Positions 30,001 through 37,502 of a stretch of DNA of 64,000 nucleotides are shown here, piece by piece (the first letter of the stretch is position 1; the number at the start of each line of letters is the position of its first letter). Origin of the DNA: Bacteroidota bacterium. Lineage in GTDB: Bacteria; Bacteroidota; Bacteroidia; Sphingobacteriales; Sphingobacteriaceae. The stretch spans positions 1-64,000 of the forward strand of contig JAFDZM010000082.1 of the NCBI GenBank assembly GCA_018266915.1. The letters run 5' to 3'. Below the pieces are notes generated by a model, which had not been told where the DNA came from, ran no database searches, and saw only the letters and a list, made by a program, of their open reading frames with translations. The translations under genes were made by a program, and so were the position numbers.

Positions 30001-30430
30001 AATAGTGGACTTGGCCAGTTCAAGTGCCGGTGTAATAAGGTGACAAAGGCAAGGGAACTACTATTGAATCAAGATATCGACGCATCAGATTTTCTTGCAG
30101 TTTAAGTAGGAGCAGATCGCGAAATAAGTGTGCTGGAATGCAAAATCGGTGAGCTACACGTTAACAAAATTGGTATTGCCGAGGTCGAACAAACACTCGA
30201 TTCGGCCATAGAAAAATTGACCGATTTAAAGACAATTTATTCTAATTCAGATGATTACCAAAAGAGAAAAATTGTGAGTTCGATCTACCCGGAAAAATTC
30301 ACAATTGAAGATTTAAAAGATCGAACTCTCAAATCAAGCGAATTGTTTCAATGGATATACTTGATTAACAGTAAATTGGGTGGAAATAAAAATGGGACAA
30401 ACGATGTTTCTTCTCATTTGTCCCATCGGG
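30001..30430 (+). pseudogene. Decayed C-terminal end of a serine site-specific recombinase
   Basis: One frame (phase of 30043) reads through a residual Cys-rich zinc-ribbon-like part (FKCRCNKV), ARELLLNQDIDASDF, then a TAA stop at 30100-30102, then the coiled coil and tail ending near LGGNKNGTND. This matches the C-terminal third of large serine recombinases of Bacteroidota integrative elements (A-x-x-L-L-L-x-G-x-I-D-x-x-D-F, a coiled coil, S-S-I-x-P-E-K). The catalytic N-terminal domain is missing. The frame runs into antisense tRNA-Lys to 30492, so the gene end abuts the tRNA 3' end. The gene is inactive by truncation plus a nonsense codon. Confidence 0.75.
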
Positions 30431-30503
30431 TGACCCCGCTGAGGCTCGAACTCAGGACCCACAGATTAAGAGTCTGTTGCTCTACCAACTGAGCTACGGA
30501 GTC
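30431..30503 (-). tRNA. tRNA-Lys (anticodon CTT)
   Basis: The 73-nt cloverleaf folds fully: acceptor GACTCCG/CGGGGTC, D-arm GCTC/GAGC, anticodon stem ACAGA/TCTGT with loop CTCTTAA (anticodon CTT, codon AAG), T-arm CTGAG/CTCAG with TTCGAGC, discriminator A. CCA is not encoded. A recombinase remnant abuts its 3' end, which marks it as an integration site. Confidence 0.95.
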
Positions 30504-30584
30504 GTGATTTTTTGGGTTGGCAAATAAACGAAAAATTTCTTTACTCCGAAAGCACGAAGTGGTAATAATATTGTAACATTAAAC

Positions 30585-31352
30585 TTATGGATTAGCCACC
30601 GTCCATTTAGGGACATAGCCAATTTGTCCTTCGAATAGCACCTTATAAAATTGTCTGTCTTTTTCTACTACTGTAACTTTAGAATGGTCCGGAATTTTAC
30701 TCAATACAGCAGAGGTATAATTTGGCGACTCGTGCAGATAGATCACGCCTGTCGCGTTAGCCTGAAGATAAGTAGAGTAGGTGGAAGGAGATAATAGACT
30801 TTGATTAGTATCCTTTTTGGCTATCACTTGTTTGCTAACGAAGGGCGGTTCGCGTTTTATACTATGATGAATTACGGTGTCTTTTGCCAATATTTTAGAC
30901 TGATTAACAAGCGGTGCCTCAATTTTGGTTTTATGTTTTTTCTTATGATGAACGGCTGGCTGCGGGACTATTGCCGGTGTTTGCGTTATAGTCGTTGCTG
31001 TAACAACCCGCTTCTGCTTATTACCACCACTCAATAATTTCATTACATACCATCCAAACAAACCAGTAAATAATAACAGCGCAAGGGTAGCAGCAACATT
31101 CAGGTGTTTGATCTTGAAATAATACAAACGCCGTTGATAATTCTTCTTATAGGCTATATCGTATTTGCGGCGTTGGTCAGGATCGCTTAGGACTTGATAG
31201 GCTTCTGTGATTTCTTTAAAATGATCTTCAAGAAAATGGTCAGGATCTCTCTCGTCCGGTTGGAGCTTCCTTGCCAGCTTTTTATAAGCAGCATTCAGCT
31301 CAGCGGTGGTGCAGTCGCAATCAGTTCCGAGGATATAGTACAGATCCTTCAT
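30585..31352 (-). CDS. Membrane-anchored J-like domain protein with SH3 domain
   Basis: The 255-residue protein has a J-like domain (residues about 3-68, with YYILG at the start and YQVLSDPDQRRKYD at the end), one transmembrane helix (about 88-108), a Pro/Lys/His-rich linker and a C-terminal bacterial SH3 domain (about 195-253, GVIYLHESPNY and GYVPKW). The J-domain tripeptide HPD is replaced by Gln31-Pro32-Asp33. That His is needed for DnaK stimulation, so this is probably a J-like adaptor. The SH3 part should be periplasmic and may touch peptidoglycan. It is monocistronic. Confidence 0.88.
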   Translation of the reverse strand: MKDLYYILGTDCDCTTAELNAAYKKLARKLQPDERDPDHFLEDHFKEITEAYQVLSDPDQRRKYDIAYKKNYQRRLYYFKIKHLNVAATLALLLFTGLFGWYVMKLLSGGNKQKRVVTATTITQTPAIVPQPAVHHKKKHKTKIEAPLVNQSKILAKDTVIHHSIKREPPFVSKQVIAKKDTNQSLLSPSTYSTYLQANATGVIYLHESPNYTSAVLSKIPDHSKVTVVEKDRQFYKVLFEGQIGYVPKWTVANP

Positions 31353-31430
31353 TATTAATCAAATACAATATTATTGTTTTGATTAATTTTTGAAATTATA
31401 GTTTAATCAGGGCTGAAAATAAGTCAGCAA

Positions 31431-31456
31431 AAAAGGCCCTCATTTGAAGGCCCTTG
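31431..31456 (-). terminator. Hairpin with T-run after the ABC-F gene
   Basis: Read on the minus strand, GGCC-rich arms (AAGGGCC, then GGGCCTT) are followed by a run of six T. It lies 20 bp past the ABC-F stop codon. The pairing has a one-base shift but the position and T-run fit an intrinsic terminator. Confidence 0.6.
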
Positions 31457-31475
31457 TATATGATTTGTCCGCAGG

Positions 31476-33104
31476 TTATGCAGTTGCGTACAAGTCGTCT
31501 CTTTGTTTCTGTACTACATCGCTGTCGATATACTCATCATAATCCATCAGCTTATCAATATAGCCGCCCGGAGTAAGCTCGAGGATACGGGTAGCAACAG
31601 TTTGTGTCAATTCATGATCTCGGGAAGTGAACAGGATAGTCCCTCTGAAATCACGCATACCGTTGTTTAGTGCAGTGATCGATTCCAGGTCAAGGTGGTT
31701 AGTCGGCTCGTCAAATAGCAATACATTGGCTGATTGCAACATCATGCGGCTGAACATGCAGCGCATTTTTTCACCACCTGAAAGCACGTTACTTTTCTTC
31801 AATACTTCTTCGCCCGAGAATAGCATACGTCCTAAAAATCCACGGATAAACTGATCGTCCTTTTCACCCGGAGAATATTCGCGCAGCCAGTCGATCAGGT
31901 TATCATCTTTTCCTTTAAAATATTCCGCATTATCAGCAGGAATATCGGCTGGATTGATGGTTACACCCCATTTAAACTCGCCTTTAAAATCTTTATCGCG
32001 CCCCATCAGGATATCATAAAAAGCGGTAGTAGCCAAGCTATTTTGAGACAGGATAGCGATCTTGTCATTTTTGTTAACGGTAAAAGTAATGTTATCAAAT
32101 AACAACTCACCGTTTAATGACTTGCTTAGGTTTTCAACCCGTAATATCTGGTCACCTGCTTCACGTCCCAGGTTATTAAATATGATGCCTGGATATTTAC
32201 GGTTTGACGGCTGTATCTCGTCCAGGTTGATCTTATCCAAAGCCTTTTTACGACTGGTCGCTTGTTTCGATTTAGAAGCGTTGGCGCTAAAGCGGCGGAT
32301 GAATTCCTGCAACTCCTTCACCTTATCTTCCATCTTCTTATTCTGGTCAGCACGTTGCTTCAATGCTAATTGGCTCGACTCATACCAGAACGAGTAGTTA
32401 CCGGTGTAAATGGTCATCTTACCAAAATCAATATCCACCACGTGGGTACAAACCGTATCCAGGAAGTGCCTGTCGTGCGACACTACCAGTACGATAGCCT
32501 CGTATCCCGCCAGGAAATCTTCCAGCCAGCTAATGGTATGGATGTCCAGGTCGTTGGTAGGCTCATCCAGTAATAATATATCAGGATTGCCAAAAAGTGC
32601 CTGCGCTAATAACACACGCACTTTTTGATTACCGTCTAATTCTTTAACTAATTTGTAATGCAGATCTTCTTTAATACCAAGGTTGCTCAATAGGGTAGCA
32701 GCATTGCTTTCGGCGTTCCATCCATCCATTTCGGCAAACAGGTTTTCCAGTTCTCCTGCACGCTCGCCATCCGCATCAGTGAAATCTTCTTTCGTGTAGA
32801 TAGCGTCTTTCTCTTTCATGATGGAATACAATTCCTTATGACCCATCATTACGGTTTCGATCACTGAAAATTCATCAAACTCATAGTGGTTCTGCTTCAA
32901 AACGGCCATGCGCTCACCCGGAGTAAAGCTTACCGAGCCAGTTGTAGGATCAATATCGCCCGAAAGGATTTTAAGGAAAGTAGATTTCCCCGCACCGTTT
33001 GCACCGATAATACCATAGCAATTGCCTTGGGTGAATTTTAAATTGACCTCTTCAAACAGTGTACGTTTACCGTAGCGTAGAGAAAGATTGGATACTGTAA
33101 TCAT
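31476..33104 (-). CDS. YbiT-type ABC-F ATPase
   Basis: The 542-residue protein has two ABC domains without membrane segments, joined by a basic helical linker with the FSANASKSKQATSR signature of the YbiT group. ABC-F proteins bind the ribosome and reset stalled translation. NBD1 has Walker A (GANGAGKST), Walker B (LLLDEPTNDLD) and H-loop (SHDRHF), but its signature is LDGNQ. NBD2 has a good signature (LSGGE) and Walker B, but its Walker A is lost (ILSQNSLATT) and its H-loop His is replaced (TSRDHE). So one composite ATP site is intact and the other is lost on both faces. A perfect -7 box lies upstream (33125-33132). Confidence 0.93.
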   Translation of the reverse strand: MITVSNLSLRYGKRTLFEEVNLKFTQGNCYGIIGANGAGKSTFLKILSGDIDPTTGSVSFTPGERMAVLKQNHYEFDEFSVIETVMMGHKELYSIMKEKDAIYTKEDFTDADGERAGELENLFAEMDGWNAESNAATLLSNLGIKEDLHYKLVKELDGNQKVRVLLAQALFGNPDILLLDEPTNDLDIHTISWLEDFLAGYEAIVLVVSHDRHFLDTVCTHVVDIDFGKMTIYTGNYSFWYESSQLALKQRADQNKKMEDKVKELQEFIRRFSANASKSKQATSRKKALDKINLDEIQPSNRKYPGIIFNNLGREAGDQILRVENLSKSLNGELLFDNITFTVNKNDKIAILSQNSLATTAFYDILMGRDKDFKGEFKWGVTINPADIPADNAEYFKGKDDNLIDWLREYSPGEKDDQFIRGFLGRMLFSGEEVLKKSNVLSGGEKMRCMFSRMMLQSANVLLFDEPTNHLDLESITALNNGMRDFRGTILFTSRDHELTQTVATRILELTPGGYIDKLMDYDEYIDSDVVQKQRDDLYATA

Positions 33105-33124
33105 GCTGCACCTTTAATTTGCCG

Positions 33125-33132
33125 CAAAGGTA
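33125..33132 (-). promoter_or_regulatory. -7 promoter box of the ABC-F gene
   Basis: TACCTTTG on the minus strand matches the Bacteroidota TAnnTTTG consensus exactly. It lies 21 bp upstream of the ATG. A TTTG lies further upstream, but at non-ideal spacing for -33. Confidence 0.5.
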
Positions 33133-33221
33133 CGGTTAATAAGGCAAATTTCATCGGGTTCAACACTTATATTACTCAGAGCTGTGCAGATATGAAGTTT
33201 ATGTGAATTGGAAATAGAAGA

Positions 33222-33617
33222 TTACCCAAGCACCTCAGCCAGGCTTTGAGCTTCATGATCTGCCAATTTTTGCAACGGCCCGCTTGCCAGCATTTTCATC
33301 ATCATGTTCAATTCCGCTGCAATTGTAAACAAAACTTCGGTGTGTGTTCCGGCATCGGCCAGTTTCCAGTTGAGTTGCAGGTCGAAAGGTGGTTTTTCGG
33401 AAGGGATGATATTAATCTCAGCATTCTCTAGGCGGCTATCAATTTTCAACGCCAGCTTCCCCATATTCTGAATATCGAACCGGGCTTCATCTGTGCTTGA
33501 TGTCCAGTTCACAATATTCTCAGGCATTAATTGCTGATGGTTATTCAAGTCAGACAGAAATAGGTAAACTTCATTTACCGGCCTGTTTATATTGATCTTG
33601 CTTTCGAAGGTAGTCAT
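33222..33617 (-). CDS. SRPBCC (START-like) family protein
   Basis: The 131-residue protein has the SRPBCC layout: an N-terminal beta strand (TFESKININRPVNEVYLFLSD) with the N-R-P-V-x-x-V-Y-x-F-L-x-D pattern, central beta strands, and a long C-terminal helix. Members bind hydrophobic ligands. No signal peptide is present, so it is cytosolic. The ligand is unknown. It is separated from pyrE upstream by an intergenic palindrome. Confidence 0.82.
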   Translation of the reverse strand: MTTFESKININRPVNEVYLFLSDLNNHQQLMPENIVNWTSSTDEARFDIQNMGKLALKIDSRLENAEINIIPSEKPPFDLQLNWKLADAGTHTEVLFTIAAELNMMMKMLASGPLQKLADHEAQSLAEVLG

Positions 33618-33619
33618 GT

Positions 33620-33731
33620 GTTAGTTGATTGGTTAAATGGTTGATTAAGTTAAGTGGTTGATTAAGTTGAATAGATTGAGCAAGAAACTTATTCTAATCT
33701 CAATCCAACTTAATCTAACCTAATCAACTAC
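33620..33731. repeat. Intergenic imperfect palindrome (word TTGATTAAGTT)
   Basis: The left arm repeats words like GGTTGATTAAGTT; the right arm holds complements such as CCAACTTAATC and CCTAATCAACTA. It fills the gap between pyrE and the SRPBCC gene. It may form a large hairpin in RNA. Confidence 0.7.
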
Positions 33732-33733
33732 AA

Positions 33734-34375
33734 TTATTGTCCCCAAGTTGAGGGTGACACACGCCATTTGCTTAATACCTCAGATTCTGCGGCAGAGATA
33801 TAATTATTTTCCTGAGCGTATTTCAATAAAGCGTTATAATTTGAAAGTGTAAAGAATTTGCATTTCGCTTCCTTAAAGTTTTCTGTGGCCTGATCGAACC
33901 CGTAGCTAAAAATGGCAGCAAGACCGGCAACGGTGCAGCCTGCATCTTTCAATGCCTGTACTGCCTGGAGACTGCTTTTACCTGTCGAGATAAGATCTTC
34001 AATAACAACTACCCGCTGGCCTGGAACCACTTCACCTTCTATCATGCTTCCGGTACCGTGATCTTTTGGTTTGGAGCGAACATAAATAAAAGGGAGGCCT
34101 AATTCCTGTGCAACCAATGCGCCCTGGGGGATACCTGCGGTAGCGACACCGGCTATGCAATCTACAGAACCAAATTCTTCCTGTATGATCTGCGTCAGCT
34201 TTTGCCTGATATAGGTACGTATAGTTGGGTGGGATAGAGTGACACGATTGTCGCAATAAATTGGCGATTTCCAGCCTGAGGCCCAGGTAAAAGGATTATC
34301 AGGTTGCAATTTAATTGCTTTAATTTGCAGCAGGAACTCCGCTACTTGTTGTTCTATCTCACTTTTATTAAACAT
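33734..34375 (-). CDS. pyrE: Orotate phosphoribosyltransferase
   Basis: The 213-residue enzyme catalyses orotate plus PRPP to OMP in pyrimidine synthesis. The PRPP loop VVVIEDLISTGKSSL is intact, as are the FTWASGWKSPIYCDNR substrate region and the FIYVRSKPKDHGTG loop. Its length is normal. Its ATG overlaps the ATG of the divergent NUDIX gene by two bases (CATG), so promoters must lie within the opposing coding regions. The neighbourhood with NUDIX and coaD is common in Bacteroidota. Confidence 0.96.
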   Translation of the reverse strand: MFNKSEIEQQVAEFLLQIKAIKLQPDNPFTWASGWKSPIYCDNRVTLSHPTIRTYIRQKLTQIIQEEFGSVDCIAGVATAGIPQGALVAQELGLPFIYVRSKPKDHGTGSMIEGEVVPGQRVVVIEDLISTGKSSLQAVQALKDAGCTVAGLAAIFSYGFDQATENFKEAKCKFFTLSNYNALLKYAQENNYISAAESEVLSKWRVSPSTWGQ

Positions 34376-35015
34376 GGCTCAAAAGTACAGAATTTATATC
34401 AACGAAAAAGTTATATTGATAACCCAGTCGGTTCCAAAAAACGTGGAAAGGTATCAAAAAATTGATGCTCAGACATTTGACCTGAGAGCTTTTTATAGCA
34501 GGTACAATGGCAAGCCCGGGAATAAGTTCTTTTTCTTACACTGTACCGATGCCAAAGAATACCTGAAAAAGGTGATGAACAGCATGACGGTAATAGATGC
34601 TGCAGGCGGAATGGTGATTAATTCCAACGGCGAATACCTGTTTATTTACCGCAATAAAAAATGGGACCTGCCCAAAGGAAAACTTGAAAAAGGTGAAAGC
34701 AAGCGCGAAGGTGCGGTGCGTGAAGTGGAAGAAGAGTGCGGTATAATGGTTAACAGCATTGGTGCCCGCATATGCAAAACTTATCATACTTATACTAACA
34801 GAGGTGAAATAGTGCTGAAAAGGACTTATTGGTACCAGATGGGCTATAAAGGCAGCGGTAAGCTTAAACCGCAAAAAGAGGAAGGAATAACATCAGTGCG
34901 TTGGTTCCGCAAAGGACATATTGAGGCCATTATAAAAAATACATTCCCCTCTATAATGGATGTGCTGGCAAAAATGGATTTGGCTATAGAAAAGCCAGTG
35001 CCTCTTTCGGAATAA
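34374..35015 (+). CDS. NUDIX hydrolase
   Basis: The 213-residue protein carries a complete NUDIX box around residues 102-124 (GKLEKGE, REVEEECG), so it should cleave nucleoside-diphosphate-linked substrates with Mg2+. An N-terminal extension of about 70 residues (starting MAQKYRIYINEKV) is usual for this Bacteroidota subgroup. Its start overlaps the pyrE start on the other strand, and its last 32 bases overlap the 3' end of coaD. The substrate is not predictable. Confidence 0.9.
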   Translation: MAQKYRIYINEKVILITQSVPKNVERYQKIDAQTFDLRAFYSRYNGKPGNKFFFLHCTDAKEYLKKVMNSMTVIDAAGGMVINSNGEYLFIYRNKKWDLPKGKLEKGESKREGAVREVEEECGIMVNSIGARICKTYHTYTNRGEIVLKRTYWYQMGYKGSGKLKPQKEEGITSVRWFRKGHIEAIIKNTFPSIMDVLAKMDLAIEKPVPLSE

Positions 35016-35445
35016 ACTGGCTTACATCGCCCTGGTAACGCAATATTTCGCGTACGATAGTTGAACTGATGGACGAATAACCCGGTTTGCTTACAATAAA
35101 AATACTCTCGATATCAGAGGCGAGTGCATGATTCATTTGGGCTATCGCTTTCTCATACTCAAAGTCGGACACGGTACGTATACCACGTATCATGTAGGCT
35201 GCACCAATGCTTCTGCAAAACTCAACAGTCAACCCATCATACGCAACTACGTGTATCTTCGGCTCATTTTCAAATACCGCTCGTAGCATTTGTTCGCGTT
35301 GGGCAACGCTCAGCAACCCTTTTTTTGAACTATTGTCGCCTATACCGATATAGATTTTGTCGAACAGTCCCATTGATCGTTTAATGATATCTACATGGGC
35401 CTTGGTAACGGGATCAAACGAGCCTGGGAAAAGAGCGATCTTCAT
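34984..35445 (-). CDS. coaD: Pantetheine-phosphate adenylyltransferase (CoA synthesis)
   Basis: The 153-residue enzyme transfers AMP from ATP to 4'-phosphopantetheine, the penultimate step of coenzyme A synthesis. It has PGSFDPVTKAHVDII, where family members have TxGH; the His is kept but the Gly is Ala. It also has RGIRTVSDFEYE and SSTIVRE, all typical. A perfect -7 box lies 25 bp upstream. The 3' end overlaps the convergent NUDIX gene by 32 bp. Confidence 0.96.
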   Translation of the reverse strand: MKIALFPGSFDPVTKAHVDIIKRSMGLFDKIYIGIGDNSSKKGLLSVAQREQMLRAVFENEPKIHVVAYDGLTVEFCRSIGAAYMIRGIRTVSDFEYEKAIAQMNHALASDIESIFIVSKPGYSSISSTIVREILRYQGDVSQFIPKEALAFL

Positions 35446-35469
35446 AATCTATTGCTGTGGTTATACAGC

Positions 35470-35477
35470 CAAAAGTA
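35470..35477 (-). promoter_or_regulatory. -7 promoter box of coaD
   Basis: TACTTTTG on the minus strand fits TAnnTTTG exactly. A TTG element lies 22 bases upstream, near the expected -33 spacing. Confidence 0.5.
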
Positions 35478-35491
35478 ATAATCCTTTGGCA

Positions 35492-35860
35492 TTAATTGCC
35501 AATGATATCTTCGATATGATAATAAACAGGCAGCCCAAGCTGCTGAGCAACTTTTACATCGTTATCAGCGCCAGTTGATTGTTCTTCCATGCGTAAAATG
35601 GCATCGCATTTGGCAATGAGCCGGTGAGCAACAGGGTAGGATATTTCCCTATAAATGTCGTCTCCTGGTTTCTTTGATCCGGCAACTTTCAATAAAGGCA
35701 AAGCAAGCCATTCACCAATAAGCGGAATATGCCCTGCACGAAATAGTGCTAACGCAGCGGATTCAAGTCTTTCTAAATTTTGTTGCATCAGCACAGGATC
35801 GTCATTAGTGCCTGAGCGATATGGCCCGGCAACAAGAATAGTTAATGGTTTGGTATTCAT
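35492..35860 (-). CDS. Nucleoside 2-deoxyribosyltransferase-like (DUF4406-type) protein
   Basis: The 122-residue Rossmann-like protein begins LTILVAGPYRSGT, the phosphate-binding start of the nucleoside 2-deoxyribosyltransferase/DUF4406 superfamily, and has acidic residues in KCDAILRMEEQSTGADNDVK that resemble the family active-site region. It may act on nucleotides or NDP-sugars. It overlaps the end of nudK by 4 bp (ATGA), so the two are translationally coupled and probably share regulation by the divergent DeoR-type protein. Confidence 0.75.
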   Translation of the reverse strand: MNTKPLTILVAGPYRSGTNDDPVLMQQNLERLESAALALFRAGHIPLIGEWLALPLLKVAGSKKPGDDIYREISYPVAHRLIAKCDAILRMEEQSTGADNDVKVAQQLGLPVYYHIEDIIGN

Positions 35861-36432
35861 ATCAGGTTATGGATTTGCGCGTATTGTAAAAGCATAATGG
35901 TTTTGCCATCTTTTATCTCCCCGGTTTTTATCATATCGAGTGCCTGTTGAAAAGTAATTTCGAGCACTTCGATATCCTCGCTTTCTTCTTCCACACCACC
36001 GCCGTCACTCACTTTCATATCCTTGGAGTATTCGGCTACAAAAAAATAGATTAATTCGGTCACCGATCCTGGCGACATGTAGACTTCGAATATTTTCTTT
36101 ACATCGGATATCTTATAACCGGTTTCCTCCTCAGTTTCCCTTTTGATGCATTCTTCGGGATTATCTTTATCCAAAAGTCCGCCACAGCTTTCTATCAGGT
36201 AGCCGGTTTCGTTGCCGTTTACATAAGTAGGTACGCGGAACTGGCGTGTCAATATCACAGTCTTCTGCGCCTTATTGTATAATAGGATAGTAGCCCCATT
36301 TCCACGGTCATAAGATTCGCGGCATTGCACTGATACCGATCCATCAGCATAATGCGTTTCGTAAGTGACTTTGTTCAGCCTATACCAATTATCTGATAAT
36401 AATTCGTTTTTAATGATCTTATAAGTTTTCAA
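35857..36432 (-). CDS. nudK: GDP-mannose pyrophosphatase (NudK type NUDIX)
   Basis: Reading from the TTG at 36432 gives 191 residues, the length of E. coli NudK, and aligns from KNELLSDNWY onward. Family motifs are RGNGATILLYN, RQFRVPTYVNGNE, the NUDIX box GLLDKDNPEEC with RETEEETGY, and MSPGSVTELIYFF. NudK hydrolyses GDP-mannose to mannose-1-phosphate and GMP. A longer reading from an ATG at 36516 would translate AT-rich repeats and overlap the divergent regulator gene, so it is rejected. A DeoR-type regulator and a 10-bp repeat operator lie directly upstream. Confidence 0.88.
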   Translation of the reverse strand: MKTYKIIKNELLSDNWYRLNKVTYETHYADGSVSVQCRESYDRGNGATILLYNKAQKTVILTRQFRVPTYVNGNETGYLIESCGGLLDKDNPEECIKRETEEETGYKISDVKKIFEVYMSPGSVTELIYFFVAEYSKDMKVSDGGGVEEESEDIEVLEITFQQALDMIKTGEIKDGKTIMLLQYAQIHNLI

Positions 36433-36438
36433 AATGAA

Positions 36439-36478
36439 TTTGATTGTTTTTGATTTATTTTGATTATTTTTGAACAAA
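36439..36478. promoter_or_regulatory. Four 10-bp direct repeats, candidate DeoR-type operator
   Basis: TTTGA recurs at 36439, 36449, 36459 and 36469, exactly one helical turn apart, so all four sites face the same side of DNA. The array fills the 60-bp gap between nudK and the DeoR-family gene and overlaps the -7 box for that gene. It is probably the operator for repression of both units. Confidence 0.6.
36465..36472 (+). promoter_or_regulatory. -7 promoter box of the DeoR-family gene
   Basis: TATTTTTG fits TAnnTTTG and lies 20 bp upstream of the ATG, within the repeat array. A TTTG at 36439-36442 is 22 bases upstream, near the -33 position. Regulator binding here would block its own transcription. 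Confidence 0.5.
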
Positions 36479-36492
36479 TTAAAACATAATAA

Positions 36493-37239
36493 ATGAACTT
36501 TCAAAAAAGAAAGCAAATAATTCTGGAAAAGCTGAATACTGTGGGTGAGGTAGATGTAAAGCTGATAGCAGCTGAATTGGATATTTCAGAGATCACCATC
36601 CGCCGTGATCTGAACCAGATGGCAAGTGACGGTTTGCTATTCCGTACTCATGGTGGAGCTATGAAAGTAAACCCTTTGGAGATCCCACATGAGTTCGTAA
36701 ACAAAGCAGCAAAAAATGTCGAGGCAAAGGATAAAATATGCCGCGCCGCTGCAGAACAGATCAATCACGGTGATATTATTTTTATGGATTGCGGCAGTAC
36801 GGTGTTCAGGCTGTGCCAGTTTATTAAGGGAAAGAAAATTAGGGTGATAACTAATTCTCTGCCGGTGGTATATGAGTTGCAGAATAGCCTGGTGTCACTA
36901 AATATTATCGGCGGTGAGTTTAATGCTGAACGCCAGGCGGTGCATGGCTCAGTGGCTAACGAACATATTGCCAGGTACAAAGCCCACAAAGCATTTTTAG
37001 GAGTGGATGGCATATCTCGTAATGGATTATTCGCCAACAGTGAGCTCGAAGCTGAGATTACCCAGGCTTTTGCATCACACAGCGCAAAAACTCATTTGTT
37101 ATGCGATGATAGCAAAATAGGGAGGGAGAGCTATCTGCGGTTTGGTGAATTATCGATGATCGATACAATTATCACCAATTCAAAGTCGGAAGAGTTGGCT
37201 TTCTTTAAGAAGAAGGGTATTGAGATAATAGGAGTTTAA
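36493..37239 (+). CDS. DeoR/GlpR family transcriptional regulator
   Basis: The 248-residue protein has an N-terminal winged helix-turn-helix (about 1-58, EVDVKLIAAELDISEITIRRDLNQM) and a C-terminal sugar-phosphate sensing domain (about 75-235, FMDCGSTVFRLC, VITNSLPVVYEL, LLCDDSKIG). DeoR proteins usually repress until a phosphorylated sugar binds. Divergent orientation to nudK, 60 bp apart with a repeat array between, points to control of nudK and of itself. A mannose- or nucleotide-sugar-derived effector is inference. Confidence 0.92.
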   Translation: MNFQKRKQIILEKLNTVGEVDVKLIAAELDISEITIRRDLNQMASDGLLFRTHGGAMKVNPLEIPHEFVNKAAKNVEAKDKICRAAAEQINHGDIIFMDCGSTVFRLCQFIKGKKIRVITNSLPVVYELQNSLVSLNIIGGEFNAERQAVHGSVANEHIARYKAHKAFLGVDGISRNGLFANSELEAEITQAFASHSAKTHLLCDDSKIGRESYLRFGELSMIDTIITNSKSEELAFFKKKGIEIIGV

Positions 37240-37244
37240 CGAAA

Positions 37245-37502
37245 TCATTTAGAAATCATTACAAGGAAAATCCCTGCTAATACAATCGAAGATATAAATA
37301 TCAACCAGTTAGAGATCGTTACGTTAAGCTTATATAGTAGCCATTTGATCAAAAATCCCAATATAATTCCGCAAACAAGTACAATTGACAAGAATATTAA
37401 GGACAGTTCAATCATTCCATCGGTTGTGTCGAAGTCTGCATAACATGGAATACTGAGTAATAAACAGAATATAACTAACAGGAATGCGGATTTAGTTTTC
37501 AT
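37245..37502 (-). CDS. Small exported or membrane protein
   Basis: The ATG at 37502 gives 85 residues with a clear signal sequence (MKTKSAFLLVIFCLL...CYA) followed by two hydrophobic helices (about 29-50 and 57-80). I do not recognise the family. The start overlaps the 3' end of rsmD by 11 bp, consistent with operon coupling. A longer reading from 37541 would add 13 residues ahead of the signal peptide and is less likely. Confidence 0.65.
   Translation of the reverse strand: MKTKSAFLLVIFCLLLSIPCYADFDTTDGMIELSLIFLSIVLVCGIILGFLIKWLLYKLNVTISNWLIFISSIVLAGIFLVMISK

Noticed and set aside
30431..30492. C-terminal extension of the recombinase frame over the tRNA
   Set aside because: The residues come from antisense tRNA-Lys and are not evidence of coding.
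36433..36516. Longer nudK reading from the ATG at 36516
   Set aside because: It would translate the 10-bp repeat array and overlap the divergent regulator; the TTG start gives the family length.
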